A DNA stretch of 46,099 nucleotides from Virgibacillus_F sp049310925 (GCF_049310925.1 NZ_JBMERP010000028.1:1-46099); one strand, 5' to 3'; positions 25,135 through 33,360 are shown, numbered from the stretch's first letter. Numbers and translations: made by a program. The notes: generated by a model from the letters alone, not told the origin.

Positions 25135-27033
25135 CTATACGCTAGTCCATTTACGTTTGTCATCTATTCGATTTGTCAATTTTAATTCATCCAGCAATTC
25201 TAAAAATGGAATCAAATATTTTCGTGAAACATTTAAAGCTTCTTTTGCCTCTTTAAGTCCAAATGTATGGTCTGTTTGTTTCTGCAGAGTAGAAACTGCC
25301 TGTTCAACAGCCGTATGGTGGATAAGCATATCATCGGATATCCAGTAAGCTTGTTTGGTATGGGCGAGATAAAAAGCCAGTTCCGAACTATCGTTATTCG
25401 AAATAGGGGTGCCCTTAACGTATTCCTCCCATTTCTTAACCGCAATACCATCCTGCTTTACACCAGCAATAATCCCCTCCATCCTCACTTTCCATTGCTT
25501 GGGAAGGTGTGGCTGGAATGACACTAAAGCAACAAACTGTTCTACTTTTTTAAGTTCTTCACGGTCATAAAACGTACTCAAGCTAAATTCAACAAATGAT
25601 TGTGGATATATTTCGCTGAATGATTGAACTAGTTCCGCCTTACTGATTCCAAATCTCATGGGATATGTTTCATGATAGCTTTTAAGCTTTGCTGTAATTT
25701 CAGCTTTCAACCTTGTAAACGTTTTTACTAAGCTGTATCTTTGTCTGGAAACCTCGATGAGATATCCCTCTTCCACTGCCTTTTTGATAGTATCCTTAAC
25801 CACTGGTTCATCAAGTGAGGTATATTTTATAATCGCTTTTATATCTAACAACGTGTATTTAGTTAATACGTCTGCAATTAAATCTTCCGGTGTGCCTTCC
25901 ATTTTATTACGCAACATTTCAATCGTTTCAGAACCAAAACGATACTTTTGGCCTTTTGGTTGAATTACCAAACCTCCTCCTATGGTTTCCACAGGGCTCG
26001 GCCTTCTTAAAATGAATCGATCACCCCGTCTGACCACAACCTCGTCATCTAACCTAATTTGGCATAACACTTCTTTATTCGTCTGCTCCAATTCATTTCG
26101 ATCAAAAAGAACAATTTTGCCCATTACTTCTGATGTACCAACGTGAATCTTTACAGGCGAACGCTGCTTAATTGGCGTGAATTGATCGCTTATTACTTTT
26201 AATGCAACATCAATGGTATCCGTTACTAAAAAGTGGTCTGAAGCTACGAGTACATCTCCTCTACTTACTTCTTCCTTACTTACTCCGCCCAAATTTATCG
26301 CTGTCCGTTGACCCGCTCTGGCCTGATCCTGGTCCTCATGATGGACTTGAATTTGTCTCACTTTCACTCTGTTTCCTTCTGGAAGAATTCGTAACTGAGA
26401 CCCTTTTTGAACGATACCCTCGTATATGGTGCCTCTGACAATTGTTCCCTGTCCCTGCACAGTAAAGACTTGATCAATTGGTAAGCGGAACGAGCCAAAA
26501 GCATCGCGGAACGCGACCTTTTTTAATGCGCTAAAAATTGTCTGTTTCAGCTTTTCTATTCCATTACCAGATAGACTGTCAACATATACATAAGGAGCAT
26601 CATGAAAGATTGTTCCCTCTAACCCATCCTTAATATCTTCTGTTACAATATCCAACATCTCTTCATCAACACGATCTTTCTTTGTTATGGCAACGATACA
26701 ATGTTCGACACCTAAAAACTGTAATATTTCTAAGTGTTCTTTCGTCTGTGGCATAACCCCTTCATCTGCAGCAATCACTAAGACTACCAAATCAATACCG
26801 GCTACTCCTGCAATCATTTTACGTATAAACCGTTCATGCCCAGGTACATCAATAATTGATACATGCACGCCATCTTCAGTTTGTAATGGTGCATAACCAA
26901 GTTCTATGGAAATACTTCTCGCTTTTTCTTCCTTTAACCGATCTGTATCCACGTCTGTTAGTGCTTTTGTTAATGTTGTTTTACCGTGGTCAATATGCCC
27001 TGCCATACCTATCGTAAAATATGTATCGTCCAT
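25135..27033 (-). CDS. selB: Selenocysteine-specific elongation factor
   Basis: GTPase that delivers Sec-tRNA(Sec) to ribosomes paused at UGA by binding the bSECIS hairpin. The 632-residue product starts with MDDTYFTIGMAGHIDHGKTT (G1 motif, residues 12-19), then IDVPGHERF (G3) and AITKKDRVD (G4). EF-Tu-like barrels follow, then C-terminal winged-helix repeats that recognise SECIS RNA. ATG 27033 is preferred although its spacing from AAGGCG is 10; GTG 27039 is an alternative. It is divergent from selC. The downstream repeat separates it from selW-selA, so it may be transcribed separately from them. Confidence 0.96.
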   Translation of the reverse strand: MDDTYFTIGMAGHIDHGKTTLTKALTDVDTDRLKEEKARSISIELGYAPLQTEDGVHVSIIDVPGHERFIRKMIAGVAGIDLVVLVIAADEGVMPQTKEHLEILQFLGVEHCIVAITKKDRVDEEMLDIVTEDIKDGLEGTIFHDAPYVYVDSLSGNGIEKLKQTIFSALKKVAFRDAFGSFRLPIDQVFTVQGQGTIVRGTIYEGIVQKGSQLRILPEGNRVKVRQIQVHHEDQDQARAGQRTAINLGGVSKEEVSRGDVLVASDHFLVTDTIDVALKVISDQFTPIKQRSPVKIHVGTSEVMGKIVLFDRNELEQTNKEVLCQIRLDDEVVVRRGDRFILRRPSPVETIGGGLVIQPKGQKYRFGSETIEMLRNKMEGTPEDLIADVLTKYTLLDIKAIIKYTSLDEPVVKDTIKKAVEEGYLIEVSRQRYSLVKTFTRLKAEITAKLKSYHETYPMRFGISKAELVQSFSEIYPQSFVEFSLSTFYDREELKKVEQFVALVSFQPHLPKQWKVRMEGIIAGVKQDGIAVKKWEEYVKGTPISNNDSSELAFYLAHTKQAYWISDDMLIHHTAVEQAVSTLQKQTDHTFGLKEAKEALNVSRKYLIPFLELLDELKLTNRIDDKRKWTSV

Positions 27034-27237
27034 TCTCACCACACGCCTTCATTCTTATATAGTAATACTTTCACTTTAATCTTCCATAGCAGTTATTTCA
27101 AGAATGATGATTTTTTTTGACACTACTAGTATCGGAAGAGTCCTCTGTTGCTTAAGCAAGCACACGGCTTGCGCTTACTTAAGATTCGTTATACTATTAT
27201 ACAAGCTTGGTTATATTAATATTACCTAGGTTCAGAT

Positions 27238-27334
27238 GGGGTTGGATGGGTGACTGGTGTCCTCCTGGGTCTTCAAAACCCTGAGGGGCCTGCGTGTCAG
27301 GCTCGGTGGGTTCGATTCCCACACAGTCCCGCCA
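27238..27334 (+). tRNA. selC: tRNA-Sec (anticodon UCA)
   Basis: The 97-base gene has anticodon TCA (27273-27275) in loop CTTCAAA, a long variable arm with stem GCCTG/CAGGC, a T-arm GTGGG-TTCGATT-CCCAC and an encoded GCCA end. The 8-bp acceptor (GGGGTTGG against ACAGTCCC) contains two G.T wobbles and one mismatch at the inner end. The anticodon stem has a T.T mismatch between TGGGT and ACCCT. The long variable arm, the UCA anticodon and the setting between selB and selD leave little doubt about identity; the imperfect stems are worth checking. Confidence 0.93.
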
Positions 27335-27368
27335 TACATATAGTTTCCAATAGAAAGTAATCTACTAA

Positions 27369-27402
27369 AAAAGCAAGTTAGGAGACAAACTAACTTGCTT
27401 TT
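27369..27402 (+). terminator. Terminator after selC
   Basis: The 13-bp perfect stem AAAAGCAAGTTAG (27369-27381) and CTAACTTGCTTTT (27390-27402) lies between selC and the glycosyltransferase gene, so the latter may need its own promoter or read-through. Confidence 0.8.
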
Positions 27403-27430
27403 ATATATAGAATAATAAAGGATTGATTTA

Positions 27431-28426
27431 ATGAAAATTGTACTAGCATCACCAAATTTTCACCAGCCACGTGGAAATACTGTAACAGTTCAAAGAATCG
27501 CAAATAATTTAACTGAATTTGGTGTTGAAGTGGAAATTATTTCAACTACTGAAAGTGCTCAGAAACCCTTCCCAGTTTCAGACCTTGTACATGGGTTCCA
27601 TGCTTATCGTTTCTACACATTTATGCAGCGTTTAGGTGCGAACTTTGATCCATATGTAATAACTTTAACAGGAACAGACCTAAATCATGATCTTTTTGAT
27701 AAGGAAAGACGAAATGACGTTCTAGCATGTTTAACCAACGCTAAAGCTATCCATGTATTTGATAACAAAGCAAAACAAACCTTAATTAATGAAATACCCA
27801 AGTTACAGGATAAAATTTTTACAATTGCGCAAGGAAGCAGTATTTTTCCTGAAAGTAATTCCACAAATAAAAAAGAAAAAGATACCTTCTTATTTGTATT
27901 ACCAGCTGGAATAAGAAAAGTAAAAAATCTCCCAGCTGCAATAGACATGCTTCGTGACCTTCACGAAAAGGTCCCGCAAGTTAGACTTTGGATTGTTGGG
28001 CCCGTTCTTGAAGAAGAGGAAGGATGCGCTATTAAAGAACTTGCAGAAAAACATAAAGATTGGCTAGACTACCTTGGTCAACTGCCCCATCTGGAAATGG
28101 GATCTATTTACGAACAGGCTGATGTTGTCCTCAACACATCCCATGCAGAAGGACAACCTTCTACTATTATAGAAGCGATGAGTTATGGTATACCTGTATT
28201 AGTATCTAATATACTAGGAAATAGCAGCATCGTTTCTCATGAAAAAAACGGATTTCTATACAGTGATCGAAACGAATTCCTTGCTTATGCTGAGACAATA
28301 ATGAATAATTATTATGAAATAAAACAAACGATTGGCCAGTCAGCTAAACAATATATTGCCAGGAACCATTCGGCTGATGAAGAAGCAGAAACTTTGCTTA
28401 AAATTTATAGTAATATTCTGCACTAA
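27431..28426 (+). CDS. GT-B glycosyltransferase resembling selenosugar synthase SenB
   Basis: A 331-residue GT4-like glycosyltransferase. Its landmarks are SPNFHQPRGNTVTVQR (8-23), HAYRFYTF, VITLTGTDLNHDLF (about 76-89), IAQGSS, GIRKVKNLPAA and the donor-site LNTSHAEGQPSTIIEAM followed by GIPVLVSNILGN. From memory, SenB, which joins selenophosphate and UDP-GlcNAc into a selenosugar in selenoneine synthesis, has the same series: GNxVTxxR, HA-R, LTGTDLYxD, QS, an R-x-x-K-D-P-like segment, EGGAN and GN. The gene sits between selC and selD, 41 bases before selD, which makes the selenophosphate SenB needs. There is no SenA nearby. Other thiol-sugar GT4 enzymes such as BshA remain possible. Confidence 0.65.
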   Translation: MKIVLASPNFHQPRGNTVTVQRIANNLTEFGVEVEIISTTESAQKPFPVSDLVHGFHAYRFYTFMQRLGANFDPYVITLTGTDLNHDLFDKERRNDVLACLTNAKAIHVFDNKAKQTLINEIPKLQDKIFTIAQGSSIFPESNSTNKKEKDTFLFVLPAGIRKVKNLPAAIDMLRDLHEKVPQVRLWIVGPVLEEEEGCAIKELAEKHKDWLDYLGQLPHLEMGSIYEQADVVLNTSHAEGQPSTIIEAMSYGIPVLVSNILGNSSIVSHEKNGFLYSDRNEFLAYAETIMNNYYEIKQTIGQSAKQYIARNHSADEEAETLLKIYSNILH

Positions 28427-28467
28427 AAGAATTTATTTTTATGAGTTACGAAAGGAGACCGAGTGAA

Positions 28468-29514
28468 ATGTCTAGAGAAGAAATTAAATTAACATCTTTA
28501 TCAAGCAAAGGTGGTTGAGGATGCAAAATTGGTCCTGAAGACCTGGCGCAGGTTCTGCGTCACTTACCAAAATCTGTAGATGATCCAAATTTGCTAGTTG
28601 GCTTAGACACATCAGATGATGCAGGTGTCTACAAAATCACCGATGACATAGCACTCGTCCAAACTTTGGATTATTTCACTCCTATCGTTGACGATCCTTA
28701 TATGTTTGGTCAAATTGGAGCAGCAAATGCATTGAGTGATGTGTATGCCATGGGTGGTAAACCAATTACCGTTATGAACATCGTTGGCTTCCCGATTGAT
28801 ACACTTGATAAAAGCATTCTGGCAGACATCCTATTGGGAGCTTCTGATAAAGTCAAAGAATCAGGGGCTGTTCTAGTCGGCGGACATTCGATTGATGACC
28901 AGGAACCTAAGTTCGGACTATCTGTAACTGGTACAATCCATCCAGACCGAATCAGGTCTAACGCAGGTGCAAAGCCTGGCGATCGACTAATTTTGACAAA
29001 ACCGATTGGAGTTGGGATTTTAACAACTGCAATTAAGAATGATCTTCTTAATAAAGAAGAAATAGACGAATTAATGAACGTCATGGCGACACTAAATAAA
29101 AGTGCAGCCGAAACAATGGAGAATTACAATGTCAATGCTTGTACAGACGTTACTGGGTTTGGACTCCTTGGTCATACCCTGGAAATAGCTAAGGGAAGCA
29201 ATGTCGGTATCACGATATCAAATAAGGATGTTCCAGTTCTTTCAAAAACAAAAGAATTAGCAGAACAAAACATTATTCCCGGTGGCTCCCGTAAGAATCA
29301 CAAATGGCTTTCAGGAAATATTGAATATGACCAGAACATTAGTGAGGTAGAACAGCTAATACTCTGTGATGCTGTTACATCTGGAGGGTTACTCATTTCA
29401 TTGCCCGAAGCTGAAGCAGCGTCACTGCAACAAAAACTGCGTGAAAACAATGTACAATCAGCAATTATTGGTCACGTCACTGGAGAGAATTCAGGTAGAA
29501 TTACTGTAATCTAA
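28468..29514 (+). CDS. selD: Selenide, water dikinase with in-frame UGA (SelD selenoprotein)
   Basis: Makes selenophosphate from selenide and ATP, the selenium donor for SelA and, if the neighbour is SenB-like, for selenosugar. The 348-residue product is read through UGA at 28516-28518 (Sec17), in the SSKGG-U-GCK motif where Cys or Sec is catalytic in the family. VGLDTSDDAGVY, GQIGAANALSDVYAMGGKP and DVTGFGLLGH are conserved ATP-binding regions. The start ATG 28468 is 10 bases after AAAGGAG. A hairpin, ACCTG-GCG-CAGGT (28541-28553), lies 22 bases after the UGA. Translation without Sec insertion would stop at residue 16, so the gene depends on its own product. Confidence 0.96.
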
Positions 29515-29545
29515 AAAATGAGGACTCGATTCGGGTCCTTATTTT
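29515..29545 (+). terminator. Terminator after selD
   Basis: AAAATGAGGAC pairs with GTCCTTATTTT (one G.T pair) around a 9-base loop and ends in four Ts. It separates selD from the ABC transporter genes and may allow some read-through. Confidence 0.7.
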
Positions 29546-29579
29546 ATGATTTGAAAACATATAAAGCGAGGTACATAAA

Positions 29580-30485
29580 ATGAAAAAATGGATTATTATA
29601 GTTGTCTCAATCAGTTTAGCCCTTTTTCTAACGGCGTGTGGTGGGGACACAAAAACGGAAAGCTCAGATAAAGAAGCAATGAATGAAAAAGACGCTTTTA
29701 CAATCGGTGTAATTCCTGTTCAAACAAAAGGTGCAATGAAAGAAGCAATGGATAAGCTGCAGTCTCTTCTCAGTGAAAAGTTAGATCGGGAAGTTTTGAT
29801 TGAAGTCTTCCCAGATTATAACGGCGTCGTTGAAGCAATGAATTACGACAAGATCGATATGGCCTACCTTGGACCATTAACATACGTTATTGCCCACGAA
29901 AAAAGCGGGGCGAAAGCAATCATAACACAGCTTGTCGACGGGGAACCATTTTATCATTCCTATATTATTACGCAAAATGATAGTGAATGGGAATCATTAG
30001 ACGATTTACTTAAAAATCCAGAAACAATTGATTTTGCCTTTGGGGATATAAATTCTACTTCAGGATCTCTTATCCCGTCTATTGAGTTAGAGAATCATGG
30101 CGTTTATAAGTCGACAGAAAATCATAAGTTTAATTCCATACGTCATACTGGTTCACACAATGCGACAGCACTGACCGTTCAAAACGGAGATGTTGATGCA
30201 GGTGCAATTGATAGTGCAATATACAATCAATTAATCGACTCCGGTATAATCGATGAGAAAAAAGTAAAAATCATTTGGAAATCTGATAAACTTTTCCAAT
30301 ACCCATGGGCAGTTCATAAAAATACTGACAAAGAAACTATCAAAGATCTAAAAGAGGCATTTCTGGCAATTGAGGATCAAGTGATACTGGATGCTTTTGG
30401 TGCAAGTGGATTCACAGAAGCAAGCAACGAAGATTATGAAAGTATACGAAAAGCAGCAATAAAACAGGGAATCATTAAAGAGTAG
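29580..30485 (+). CDS. PhnD-like substrate-binding lipoprotein
   Basis: A 301-residue extracellular binding protein of the PhnD/phosphite/phosphonate type. The signal peptide ends in the lipobox LTACGG. GVIPVQTKGAMKEAM, DYNGVVEAMNYDKIDMAYLGPLTYV and FGDINSTSGSLIPSIEL are the family's oxyanion-site regions. The family binds phosphonates, phosphite and similar small oxyanions. Here the gene follows selD and precedes the cognate permease and ATPase, then a UGA-containing deacetylase, with no phosphonate-degrading genes in view. Uptake of a selenium species such as selenite, or of a phosphorus compound, are both open; the position favours selenium. Confidence 0.88.
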   Translation: MKKWIIIVVSISLALFLTACGGDTKTESSDKEAMNEKDAFTIGVIPVQTKGAMKEAMDKLQSLLSEKLDREVLIEVFPDYNGVVEAMNYDKIDMAYLGPLTYVIAHEKSGAKAIITQLVDGEPFYHSYIITQNDSEWESLDDLLKNPETIDFAFGDINSTSGSLIPSIELENHGVYKSTENHKFNSIRHTGSHNATALTVQNGDVDAGAIDSAIYNQLIDSGIIDEKKVKIIWKSDKLFQYPWAVHKNTDKETIKDLKEAFLAIEDQVILDAFGASGFTEASNEDYESIRKAAIKQGIIKE

Positions 30486-30496
30486 GATTGATCATA

Positions 30497-31252
30497 ATGT
30501 GGTTTAAAAGAAGAAATATTTTTACCTTCGTTCTATTAGCCCTATCAGTTTATATCAGCATGAGGCTAACAGAATTCGATTTGACAAAATTCAAAGACTT
30601 CCGAAATATGATTGATTTTCTATCACAATGGTTTCCAATGGACTTCTCTGGAATTCAAGGCTTATTGTATGATGCTGTTGAGACATTAGGGATGGCATTT
30701 TTAGGCAGCTTTTTTGGACTGATCATTGGACTTCCAATCAGCTTTCTTGCTGCTCGAAATACAGCACCTTTTAAGTTTCTGTTTCACATCACCCGAGTAG
30801 TTCTTAGTTTTGTTCGATCCATTCCGGAAATAGTTTTTGGGTTAATCTTGCTAACTACACTCGGTCTCGGTCCGTTTCCTGCTGTTCTGGCAATTATGTT
30901 TCATAATATAGGTGTACTGGGAAAATTAATATCCGAGCTTGTAGAATCGGCTGATCCCGGACCTCAGGAAGCGATGAAAGCAGTTGGTGCGAAAAATTGG
31001 GTCGCTAATCTATTTAGTATTTTGCCGCAAATCTGGCCAAATGTTCTTTCTCACTATTTTTATCGATTTGAAGTGGCGATCCGAACATCACTTATTTTGG
31101 GTTTCATTGGTGGTGGCGGGATTGGTCAGCGACTATTTAATGATTTTAAAATCTTTCAGTATTCCTCCGTTTCACTCGATGTGTTAATCATTATGATAAT
31201 GGTTATAATTGTTGACTTTATGGGCAGCCATGCGCGAAACAAAATCATATAA
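30497..31252 (+). CDS. PhnE-like ABC transporter permease
   Basis: A 251-residue inner-membrane permease with about six hydrophobic segments. The EAA-type loop (LVESADPGPQEAMKAVGAKN) couples it to the ATPase. VVLSFVRSIPEIVFGLILL and GFIGGGGIGQRLF are typical of PhnE. The start is ATG 30497, 9 bases after GTAGGA; the TTG at 30488 abuts that site. It lies 11 bases after the binding-protein gene, in the order D-E-C instead of the common C-D-E. Confidence 0.88.
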   Translation: MWFKRRNIFTFVLLALSVYISMRLTEFDLTKFKDFRNMIDFLSQWFPMDFSGIQGLLYDAVETLGMAFLGSFFGLIIGLPISFLAARNTAPFKFLFHITRVVLSFVRSIPEIVFGLILLTTLGLGPFPAVLAIMFHNIGVLGKLISELVESADPGPQEAMKAVGAKNWVANLFSILPQIWPNVLSHYFYRFEVAIRTSLILGFIGGGGIGQRLFNDFKIFQYSSVSLDVLIIMIMVIIVDFMGSHARNKII

Positions 31253-31274
31253 GCGGATAAAGGTGGTCAGGCAG

Positions 31275-32036
31275 ATGATTGACATGAAGAATATGGCAGT
31301 ACACTATTCAGGTACTGAACTGGAGGCTCTCTCTAACATTAACTTATCCTTTAAACAGGGAGAATTTATCTGTATCTTAGGAAAAAGTGGTGCAGGTAAA
31401 TCAACATTCATTCGCTGCTTAAATGGTCTGCAAAAGCCGACAAAAGGTGAAATTCATCTAGATAGCCATCCAATAACCAATCTTAAAGGAGAGGCACTAC
31501 GAAAGACAAGACGTGAAATGGGAATGATTTTTCAACACTTTAATCTAATTCCACGATTAAGTGTGTTACAAAATGTTCTAACCGGAACGTTCGGTTATCG
31601 TTCCTCTTTTAAAAATATGATTGGATGGTTTAAAGCTGATGAATTAGACCAGGCGAAACGAGTTATTGCTGATATGGGACTCTCCCAAATGGTAGATCGT
31701 AAAGTTGAAAATTTAAGTGGTGGCCAAAAACAACGAGTAGGTATTGCTCGTGCGTTGGTACAAAAGCCCAGAGTCTTACTTGGAGATGAACCTGTTTCTA
31801 GTCTAGATCCTGGGACCGCTAATCATATTTTTGTACTGCTAAAAGAAATCCATGAACGCCTTGGTTTACTTACCGTTATTAATGTCCATGATGTAGAACT
31901 TGCGAAGCGCTATGCCACTCGTATTATTGCCTTAAAAAATGGTGAAATTATCTTTGATGACAAACCAGAGAATTTCACTGGTGAAGCATACCATAATACG
32001 TATGAGTCTAAGCCTCAACATTCGTTTAGTACTTAG
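31275..32036 (+). CDS. PhnC-like ABC transporter ATPase
   Basis: A 253-residue ATPase with Walker A GKSGAGKST (about 36-44), the signature LSGGQKQRVGIARAL, Walker B VLLGDEP and the switch HDVELA. It most resembles PhnC-type ATPases of phosphonate/phosphite importers. The start is ATG 31275, with GGTGG 8 bases upstream. It overlaps nothing and lies 22 bases after the permease gene. The deacetylase gene begins 22 bases after its stop, so all four genes are probably one operon. Confidence 0.9.
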   Translation: MIDMKNMAVHYSGTELEALSNINLSFKQGEFICILGKSGAGKSTFIRCLNGLQKPTKGEIHLDSHPITNLKGEALRKTRREMGMIFQHFNLIPRLSVLQNVLTGTFGYRSSFKNMIGWFKADELDQAKRVIADMGLSQMVDRKVENLSGGQKQRVGIARALVQKPRVLLGDEPVSSLDPGTANHIFVLLKEIHERLGLLTVINVHDVELAKRYATRIIALKNGEIIFDDKPENFTGEAYHNTYESKPQHSFST

Positions 32037-32058
32037 AGATATTAAAGGAGTGACTACA

Positions 32059-32688
32059 ATGATTAAAAGTCCTTGAGTGGTTGACCAAACAAGAGTCGTG
32101 TACGGCTCTTCTAACCCAACTATTATCACTTCCATTCCCAGTTCCAGTGAGAAGTCCGTCGTTCTTACCTTTGATGATGGACCCAGCAGAATTTTACCGG
32201 AGATACTTGATGTCCTGAAAAAGGAAAATATTCCAGCTGTCTTTTTTTGGCAAACACGTCTCCTGCACGATAAAAGACCCTGGAAAAGAGTGCTAGAAGA
32301 GGGACATTTGATTGGAACACATACAACAAAACATGTGAATTTGACTAAACTTCCCTACCATAAACAATACAAGGATATTAAAAGTAGTATAGAAAAGATC
32401 CAAGAAATAACTGGTACTGAAGTAAAATATTTTCGACCGCCATTTGGCCAGTTCAACAACGATACAATTAAGGCAGCTAAGGAATTACATGTAACACCTG
32501 TTATGTGGAGAATCGCTTCAATTGACTGGGAGCTTAAAAACAACCCCCAGCAAATCATAACAAATGTTCTTGAGAACTTGGTAGGCGGCTCAATTATCCT
32601 TCTTCACGAATTACAGCAGACTTTAGAAATGCTCCCAGAGTTAATCAAAGCAATTCAAGAAAAAGGCTATCACTTTAAATTGCTGTGA
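32059..32688 (+). CDS. NodB-family deacetylase with in-frame UGA at codon 6 (candidate new selenoprotein)
   Basis: A 209-residue polysaccharide-deacetylase (NodB) domain protein: TFDDGP, HTTKH (metal histidines), RPPFG, DW and ILLHE mark all five catalytic motifs. The only start with a good ribosome-binding site is ATG 32059 (AAAGGAG, 8 bases upstream), giving MIKSP-U-VVDQ with UGA at 32074-32076. A GTG right after the UGA lacks any such site. The UGA is followed after 14 bases by an 8-bp stem (AAGAGTCG against CGGCTCTT, loop TGTA), the same geometry as the other Sec genes here. No signal peptide is seen. The family deacetylates GlcNAc-type sugars; the role of an N-terminal Sec is unknown. 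Confidence 0.75.
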
Positions 32689-32696
32689 AAATCAAA

Positions 32697-32753
32697 AAAG
32701 GTGTCCATAAATTGGGAGTCTACGATACGTAGTACCCACTTATGGACACCTTT
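32697..32753 (+). terminator. Terminator after the deacetylase gene
   Basis: Outer arms AAAGGTGTCCATAA (32697-32710) and TTATGGACACCTTT (32740-32753) pair perfectly. An inner GGG..CCC and CTACG/CGTAG stem fills the loop. It likely closes the transporter-deacetylase operon. Confidence 0.8.
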
Positions 32754-32825
32754 ATTGTTCTTATCTAGCTCAGTTCCTGGCAACTCGAAACATAAGCACG
32801 TCGTTTGTCGACATAACCTGTATTG

Positions 32826-32864
32826 ACCGCCCTACTTGTAACTTGTCCTATCTTTCAGGGCGGT
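32826..32864 (-). other. GC-rich hairpin downstream of the thioredoxin gene
   Basis: ACCGCCCT (32826-32833) and AGGGCGGT (32857-32864) pair across a 23-base loop just after the thioredoxin stop. There is no T-run, so it is not a clear terminator. Confidence 0.4.
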
Positions 32865-32876
32865 GCATATTGTTAT

Positions 32877-33185
32877 TTATGACAAAGCGAATTCTTTCAC
32901 TGGCTCTTCTGACATAAAACCAATTGAGCGTTCTACTTCTTCTCCGTCTTTGATTAGAACTAAGGTTGGAATACTCTGTACCCCAAACTCTTGAGCTAAA
33001 TCCGATGATTTATCAACATCTACATAATAAAAATCAACCGTATCAAGCTCTTCAGCTACGCTTGAGACCACCGGCCCCAATTGACGACAGCCTGGTCACC
33101 AATCAGCCCCGAATTCCAGAACAAATGGTTTACTGTCATTTTTAATAAGATCATTGTATTCTTGTAAATTAATACTTTTAGTCAC
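32877..33185 (-). CDS. Thioredoxin with selenocysteine active site (W-U-P-G-C)
   Basis: A 102-residue thioredoxin read through UGA at 33098-33096 (Sec30). The motif FGADW-U-PGC-RQLGPVV is the standard WCxxC with Sec in place of the first, attacking Cys. VDVDKSSDLAQEFGVQSIPTLVLIKDG supplies the usual cis-Pro. The start is GTG 33185, 8 bases after AGGAGG. Fifteen bases after the UGA a stem TTGGGGCC/GGTCTCAA with a GGT loop forms the likely bSECIS. It is a cytoplasmic disulfide reductase, possibly specialised for peroxide or selenium-compound reduction. It is convergent with the deacetylase gene. Confidence 0.93.
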
Positions 33186-33360
33186 TTTTAAAACCTCCTG
33201 ATTCTAAGTTTCTTTATATATTTCCTTATTATTTTATTATTTATCCCACTGTACTTCAAATTTCATGTTTTTAAACTTTTATACACCATTTGTTCGTTTA
33301 CATAATTACTGTTCTTTGAGTAAAAACTAACTTGAAAAATTTATTAGGGGGTTATTTTAT

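Noticed and set aside
27431..28426. BshA (bacillithiol glycosyltransferase)
   Set aside because: The N-terminal GNTVTVQR and LTGTDLNHD pattern and the link to selD favour a SenB-like enzyme, and no bacillithiol gene is near. A database search is needed to settle it.
28516..28518. UGA in selD as a frameshift or gene break
   Set aside because: The UGA lies exactly at the catalytic Cys/Sec position in GG-U-GCK, as in many known SelD selenoproteins.
32074..32076. UGA in the deacetylase as a nonsense mutation (pseudogene)
   Set aside because: The rest of the domain is intact, the ribosome-binding site fits only the upstream ATG, and the downstream hairpin has the geometry of the other Sec genes. 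Not fully excluded.
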